Source of the DNA: Glycomyces amatae
Lineage (GTDB): Bacteria; Actinomycetota; Actinomycetes; Mycobacteriales; Micromonosporaceae
Direction of reading: 5' to 3'
Length of the DNA stretch: 64,000 nucleotides
Assembly (NCBI RefSeq): GCF_020991375.1
Contig: NZ_JAJLQZ010000016.1
Coordinates: 1-64,000 of the forward strand
The position numbers and the translations under genes were made by a program. Under the pieces are notes generated by a model. It saw nothing but the letters and a program-made list of their open reading frames with translations. It was not told the origin of the DNA and did no database searches. This document shows positions 59,892-64,000 of the stretch, in pieces. The first letter of the stretch is position 1. Each line of letters starts with the position of its first letter.

Positions 59892-61142
59892 ATGACCTTT
59901 CCGCCCCCGCCCCCGGACCGGGTGCACCTCCAGTACCAGCCCTCTCCGGTGCCGCAGCAGCCGCAGCAGATGGGGCCGGGCGGCGCGTACGGGCCGGTGC
60001 AGCACTCCCCCGGCCAGCCGGTCCCCGGGCAGCTGCCGCCGGCCTCGATGACGATGGGCAAGCCGGGCACCATCACGGGCATCCAGGCGATCCTGTGGAT
60101 CCTCCTGGCGCTCAGCGGGATCGGGAACCTGTTCTCGATCATCGGCATGGTCAACTTCTTCAACCCGCTCCAGCTGCTGGTCCTGGCCTACACGGTGTAC
60201 TCGACGGCGCAGGCGCTGATCAGCCCCGTGCAGATCGCGCGCGGCAAGCGCTGGGCGTGGATCTGGTCGCTGGTGAGCGCGATCATCGGCCTGGTCATGA
60301 GCGCCGTCGCGATCGTCTTCGGCGTCATCATGATCGACTTCGCGGTCTACACGCTGCTCATCGGCATCGCGCTCGCCGGGCTCTACGGGACGTTCCTGGG
60401 GCTCCTGTGCTCCAAGTCGGCGCGGCAGTGGATCCTCATGCACCGCATCCAGCGTGGCGAGGTGCAGCTGCCGGGCATGGCGGGGCCGGTCGGCATGGCC
60501 GGGGCGGGGCAGGCCGCGCCGCAGCGGCCCGAGGCCAAGCCGGGCGCGGTCACCTTCGCGGTCGTGCTGATGGTCCTGCTCATGGCGCTGGCCGCGTGGG
60601 CCGTGTACAGCGCGGCCATGGCCGTGTACTGGATGACCTACGGGACGATGCCCATGGACGCCGCCGCCGCGTGGTACGGCGTGCGGTTCCCGCTCATGGC
60701 GGGCACGGCCGCGTTCCTGGTGCTCGTGTGCGCGCTGATCTCGGTGATCGGCCTGCACCGCGGCAGCTTCGGCGCCCGCGTGTTCACCCTCGTGTGGACC
60801 TCGGTGCTGGTGCTGGCCTGCGGATTCGTGGCCGCTCCGCAGCTGCTGGACTTCCTGCGGTTCGGCGACATCGCGCCGCCCCCGGTGCGGACCTCGTGGC
60901 TGGCGGCGGTGGCGCGCGACGTCGCGATCACCGTGCTCGTCATCGCCGTGTTCATCGCGGCGCTGCTGCCGGGCGTGCGCGCCTGGACGCCGGGCAGGGG
61001 GACGGCGGCGCTGGTCGTCATGGTCCCCATGGGGCAGCCCCAGGCCGCCCAGCCGGGCCCGTACGGGCCGCCGCAGCCGGGCGGGTACGCGCCCCAGCCG
61101 CCGGGGCAGCAGCCGCCGCAGCCGCCTTACGGCGGCTACTGA
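59892..61142 (+). CDS. Membrane protein with proline-rich cytoplasmic ends
   Basis: 416-aa protein. N-terminus is Pro/Gln-rich (PPPPPDRVHLQYQPSPVPQQ), then about eight membrane helices in two blocks (60-180 and 215-385) separated by a polar Gly/Pro linker, and a C-terminal QPPGQQPPQPPYGGY tail. No known transporter motif. ATG at 59892 follows GGCAGG. It is divergent from the HSP90 gene and convergent with the next membrane protein. Function unknown; such tails are common on actinobacterial membrane proteins. Confidence 0.75.
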   Translation: MTFPPPPPDRVHLQYQPSPVPQQPQQMGPGGAYGPVQHSPGQPVPGQLPPASMTMGKPGTITGIQAILWILLALSGIGNLFSIIGMVNFFNPLQLLVLAYTVYSTAQALISPVQIARGKRWAWIWSLVSAIIGLVMSAVAIVFGVIMIDFAVYTLLIGIALAGLYGTFLGLLCSKSARQWILMHRIQRGEVQLPGMAGPVGMAGAGQAAPQRPEAKPGAVTFAVVLMVLLMALAAWAVYSAAMAVYWMTYGTMPMDAAAAWYGVRFPLMAGTAAFLVLVCALISVIGLHRGSFGARVFTLVWTSVLVLACGFVAAPQLLDFLRFGDIAPPPVRTSWLAAVARDVAITVLVIAVFIAALLPGVRAWTPGRGTAALVVMVPMGQPQAAQPGPYGPPQPGGYAPQPPGQQPPQPPYGGY

Positions 61143-61203
61143 CCGGGGTTCGGGAGACGGCACCGGTTCAGCAGAAGCCGCCGGTTCAAGGGCCGGTGCC
61201 GGT

Positions 61204-62154
61204 TCAGGAGAGGGTGCGCCAGCCGCAGACGTTCGTCTCGAGCGCCTCGGACGACTGGTCGACGCCGATCTCGAGCGCGATCCTCGACCCGTCGGCGAGT
61301 TCGACCTCGACCTCGACGGCCTCCATGGACATCGGCTGGACCTCGGCGCCGGAGGCGTCCCAGGACTCCCACTCGCCGACGTAGTCCTCGGCGGGGCGGT
61401 CCCGGAGGTCCTCGCAGAGCATCGCGTAGGCCGCGTCCCAGTCCTCCTCGGCGACCTCGCCGATGAACGCCTCCGCGGTGTCCTCCATCTTGTCGACCAC
61501 CGAGTTCGCGAAGGTCGTGAACGCGACGACCACCGCGATGACCACGGCGGCGACCAGGACGAGGCCGCCGCCGATGCCGAACACGAGCTTCAGGGCGAGG
61601 CGGCCGCCGTCGACGTCGGTGGGCGGGGCCGCGAACGGCACCGGGACGCCCGAGGGCGGCGGTGGCGGCGGCGGGGTGGAGGGCGCCGGCTCGACCTCCT
61701 TGGTCGTGGGCGGCAGCGCGAGGGTCTGATCGGTCGAGGGCTCCAGGGCGACCGGCGGGCTGGAGGCGGCGTCGGTCGTCTCGGGCACGGACGGCTCGGG
61801 TTCGAACGGGATCGGCGCCGAGCCGGGCTCGGGGGCGATCTGCGCGGGGGCGGCGGGCTCGGGGACCGGCTCGGCCCGCGGCTCGGAGGGGACCGGGACG
61901 GGCGCGGCCTGGTCCGCGTTGCCGGGTTCGGGGATCGGCTCGGCGTACGACCGCTCCAGGGGCTCGGGCCGCAGCGGTTCGGGAGCGGGCGCGGGATGCG
62001 GCGGCTCGGGAGCGGTGTCGGGCTCGGGAGAGGGGGCCGGATCGGGCCGCAGCGGCTCAGGAGAGGGGTCGGGCCGCGGCGGTTCGGAGGCGGTGTCGGG
62101 CTCGGGGCGCGAGGGCTCCGGCGATGCGGCGTCGGGGGCGGGCCGGTCGGTCAT
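61204..62154 (-). CDS. Membrane protein with Glu/Pro-rich tail and DUF4878-like outer domain
   Basis: 316-aa protein. The first ~165 residues are a long low-complexity stretch of Pro, Glu, Asp and Arg (PEPLRPDPAPSPEPDTAPEP). One membrane helix near 185-210 (FGIGGGLVLVAAVVIAVVV). The remaining ~100 residues resemble the DUF4878/lumazine-like fold (VAEEDWDAAYAMLCEDLRDR). ATG at 62154 overlaps the upstream stop as ATGA, so it is coupled to the ABM-domain gene. Function unknown. Confidence 0.78.
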   Translation of the reverse strand: MTDRPAPDAASPEPSRPEPDTASEPPRPDPSPEPLRPDPAPSPEPDTAPEPPHPAPAPEPLRPEPLERSYAEPIPEPGNADQAAPVPVPSEPRAEPVPEPAAPAQIAPEPGSAPIPFEPEPSVPETTDAASSPPVALEPSTDQTLALPPTTKEVEPAPSTPPPPPPPSGVPVPFAAPPTDVDGGRLALKLVFGIGGGLVLVAAVVIAVVVAFTTFANSVVDKMEDTAEAFIGEVAEEDWDAAYAMLCEDLRDRPAEDYVGEWESWDASGAEVQPMSMEAVEVEVELADGSRIALEIGVDQSSEALETNVCGWRTLS

Positions 62155-62531
62155 CGGGCGGCCTCCCGGCGGGCCCGGTCGGGGTCGGCGGCGCGGTCGG
62201 AGCCGGTGCGCTCGGGCGCGGCGCCCGGCGCGCACTCGGCGAGGACCTCGAACCCGGAGGCCTCGGGGAGCGCGCGGGACAGCAGCGGGGTCGCCATCTT
62301 GACCGCGAAGTTCCCGAGGGCCCGGCGGTAGGAGCCGACGCCGTCCCACTCGGTCCAGAGCAGCCAGACGGCGTCGTCGTCGCCGAAGTCGTCGACGGCG
62401 CGGCCCAGGCCGCCGCGCAGGTAGCCGTCGCAGGAGGCGAGCGCGCCGAGGGCGCCCTCGGCGTCGCGCGAGAAGGTCTCCGCCTCGCCTTCGGTTACGG
62501 CGAAACGATATACAACCAGCACGGTCCTCAC
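62151..62531 (-). CDS. Antibiotic biosynthesis monooxygenase (ABM)-like protein
   Basis: 126-aa protein with a ferredoxin-like ABM fold: YRFAVTEGEAETFSRDAEGALGALASCDGYLRGGLGRAVDD is the start of the domain, followed by WLLWTEWDGVGSYRRAL. The last ~25 residues are a charged tail. ABM proteins act as small monooxygenases or heme-degrading enzymes, but many are uncharacterised. ATG at 62531. Coupled to the next gene (ATGA) and 16 bp downstream of zur. Confidence 0.8.
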   Translation of the reverse strand: MRTVLVVYRFAVTEGEAETFSRDAEGALGALASCDGYLRGGLGRAVDDFGDDDAVWLLWTEWDGVGSYRRALGNFAVKMATPLLSRALPEASGFEVLAECAPGAAPERTGSDRAADPDRARREAAR

Positions 62532-62547
62532 CCTACTTGCCGTCGCG

Positions 62548-62958
62548 CTAGGGCGCGCAGTCGGCGCACAGGCCGTGGAGTTCGAGCGTGTGCCCCACCT
62601 CGGTGAAGCCGTGCTCGGCGGCGACCTTGCTCGTCCAGCGCTCCACGGTCGGCCCGGCCACCTCCACGGTCTTGCCGCAGGAGCGGCACACCAGGTGGTG
62701 GTGGTGCTCCTCGGCGGAGCAGAGCCGGTACAGGTGGTCGCCCCCCGGCAGGCGCATGACGTCCACGATGTCGGCCTCGGCGAACGCCTGGAGGGTGCGG
62801 TACACCGTGGTCAGGCCGATCTTGGACCCGGCGTCGCGCAGGATCGCGTGCAGGTCCTGTGCCGAGCGGAACGCGTCGTCGTGCTCGAGCAGTTCGAGGA
62901 TCGCGGTCCGCTGCTTCGTGGACCGGGCCATGTTCTCGGCCGGAGGCTTGGTGGCCAC
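62548..62958 (-). CDS. zur: Zinc uptake regulator (Fur family)
   Basis: 136-aa Fur-family repressor. The DNA-binding helix is GLTTVYRTLQAF (residues ~49-60). Metal-site residues are H85-H88, structural zinc CxxC at C91/C94, and C131/C134 with H128. Context (smtB and znuB in the same cluster) supports Zur over Fur or PerR. GTG at 62958 overlaps the smtB stop as TAGTG. It would repress the Zur-box operons at 49.7 kb and probably znu genes. Confidence 0.93.
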   Translation of the reverse strand: MATKPPAENMARSTKQRTAILELLEHDDAFRSAQDLHAILRDAGSKIGLTTVYRTLQAFAEADIVDVMRLPGGDHLYRLCSAEEHHHHLVCRSCGKTVEVAGPTVERWTSKVAAEHGFTEVGHTLELHGLCADCAP

Positions 62959-63326
62959 TAGCGCTCCTCTCGGGCGTGGTGGACGGCGTCGGTGACGATG
63001 TGCGCGATGTGGTCGTCAATGAGCGAGTAGGAGATCTCCCGCCCCGACCTGGTGCCGCGCACGATACCCGCTCCGCGCAGGACCCGCAAATGCTGCGAGA
63101 CCAGGGGCTGGGTGACGCCGAGGGTCTCCACGATCTGGTGCACGTACTTCGGTCCGGCGGCCAGTTCCATCACGATGGCGATCCGCAGCGGCGCGGCGAG
63201 CGCGCGCAGCAGCTCCCCGGCCGCCTCGTAGTCGGCTGGGGCTTCGGTCGGTTCGATCTCGGTCCGCACTTCGCAAAAGTATCGCGTCGCCGGGCCGCCG
63301 GGGGTTCCAGGTGTCGCCGAGCTCAT
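62958..63326 (-). CDS. smtB: ArsR/SmtB-family zinc-responsive repressor
   Basis: 122-aa winged-helix repressor. DNA recognition helix: TQPLVSQHLRVLRGAG. The C-terminal helix carries D-x-H-x10-H-x2-E (IDDHIAHIVTDAVHHAREE), the alpha-5 zinc site of SmtB. In M. tuberculosis the homologue Rv2358 represses zur (furB) until zinc is bound. The ATG at 63326 overlaps the znuB stop (ATGA), and the gene's own stop overlaps the zur start, so all three are coupled. That same circuit is inferred here. Confidence 0.93.
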   Translation of the reverse strand: MSSATPGTPGGPATRYFCEVRTEIEPTEAPADYEAAGELLRALAAPLRIAIVMELAAGPKYVHQIVETLGVTQPLVSQHLRVLRGAGIVRGTRSGREISYSLIDDHIAHIVTDAVHHAREER

Positions 63327-64000
63327 GCTTTCGCGGGGAGCTCGACCTCGAGCGGCTCCCCCTCGGGCGGCAGGTGGCCGCGCCGGGTGCGGCGCAGGCG
63401 CCCGACGACCGCGGCCAGGAGCGCGGTGGCGACGAACACGGCGACGCCGATGAGCACGATCGTGGACCCCGGCGGGACGTCCTTGGCGGCCGAGGCCAGG
63501 ACCCCCGTCCCGGCGATGAGGAGGCCCGCGCCCATCGCGGCGAACATGGTGGCCTTGAACGAGCGCGTGAACTGCTGGACCGTGACGACCGGGATCACCA
63601 GGAGGGCGCTCACCAGGAGCAGGCCGACCGCGCGCATGGACACCGAGACGGTGACGGCGGTCGTGACGAGCAGCAGCAGGTTCAGGGCGCCGACGGGCAG
63701 GCCGGAGACGCGCGCGTACTGCTCGTCTGCGCAGATCGCGGTGAGCCAGGGGCGCAGCACCAGCATGAGGGCCGCGACGACCGCGCCGCCGACCACGATG
63801 GTCCACACCTCGGACCAGCCCGCGGTCAGGAGCGAGCCGAACAGGTACTGCTGGAGGTTCGCCACGCCCTTGTCGGAGGCGATGCCGGTGAGGTAGACGC
63901 CGCCGGCGATGCCGCCGTAGAACATCATGGCGAGCGCGACGTCACCGGAGGTCTTGGAGTGGCTGCGCAGCAGCTCCATGACGACCGAGGCGGCCACGGT
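63323..64000 (-). CDS. znuB: Zinc ABC transporter permease ZnuB (5' end beyond window)
   Basis: The visible C-terminal ~225 residues are a ZnuB/MntB-type permease (ABC-3 family), with several membrane helices, e.g. TAVTVSVSMRAVGLLLVSALLVIP, a signature of the family. Normal length is ~280-300 aa, so about 60 N-terminal residues lie past 64000. First visible gene of a run continuing into smtB and zur. The partner ATPase and binding protein are presumably upstream, outside the window. Confidence 0.9.
   Translation of the reverse strand, partial: TVAASVVMELLRSHSKTSGDVALAMMFYGGIAGGVYLTGIASDKGVANLQQYLFGSLLTAGWSEVWTIVVGGAVVAALMLVLRPWLTAICADEQYARVSGLPVGALNLLLLVTTAVTVSVSMRAVGLLLVSALLVIPVVTVQQFTRSFKATMFAAMGAGLLIAGTGVLASAAKDVPPGSTIVLIGVAVFVATALLAAVVGRLRRTRRGHLPPEGEPLEVELPAKA

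Overview
This is a very GC-rich window (roughly 70% or more by eye) with frequent GTG and TTG starts, clear Shine-Dalgarno sites and many stop/start overlaps (GTGA, ATGA, TAGTG). It also carries an IdeR/DmdR-type iron box, a desferrioxamine-type siderophore operon, and the actinobacterial neighbourhood dnaG / dus / glyS / smtB-zur. All of this points to the chromosome of a filamentous-type actinomycete. I cannot name the genus from sequence alone. No phage, IS element or CRISPR array was found.

Layout. 1-2.7 kb: an 8-bp tandem array, an MFS exporter, endonuclease IV and a CAU tRNA. 2.7-8.6 kb: a branched-chain amino acid (Liv-type) ABC importer, livHMGF, facing a convergent lipoprotein binding protein. 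9-20.5 kb: single metabolic genes with local regulators (TetR + aldo/keto reductase, WrbA, PfkB kinase, glutaminyl cyclase, RlmA-like methyltransferase, TetR + GH3 beta-glucosidase). 20.8-21.5 kb: tRNA-Asn and a decayed segment holding a nonsense-interrupted ATPase remnant between two near-identical terminators. 22-25.5 kb: TetR, a FrnE/DsbA-type protein with a tiny Cys-tailed upstream ORF, and a DUF885 peptidase; two similar 20-bp sites may link them. 25.9-31.2 kb: iron box and desABCD. 31-40 kb: SDR, MFS, a MocR-type regulator divergent from a PNPOx-like flavoprotein, a ThuA-like protein, an M23 peptidase and a DrrAB-like ABC exporter. 40.5-48 kb: fatty acid desaturase, DnaG, a large proline-rich membrane protein, and a tRNA-dihydrouridine synthase flanked by a ~95-bp inverted repeat. 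48.1-50.7 kb: zinc-independent ribosomal proteins L31, L28, L33 and S14 plus a COG0523 protein, all around one Zur box. 50.8-64 kb: a 64-aa Cys-tailed small ORF, two membrane-anchored proteins, GlyRS, an HSP90-TPR gene pair, membrane proteins, and a zinc cluster (znuB, smtB, zur) running off the right edge.

The genes form several coherent systems. The right-hand Zur/SmtB/ZnuB cluster and the Zur-boxed, cysteine-poor ribosomal set 13 kb away look like one zinc-sparing response. The des operon under its iron box is the iron arm. The most unusual structures are four tandem 41/42-bp units between rpmG and rpsN that make coupled mini-ORFs, the inverted repeat around dus, the HSP90-TPR pair, the LivH permease with a secreted-type N-terminal domain, and the two small Cys-tailed ORFs.
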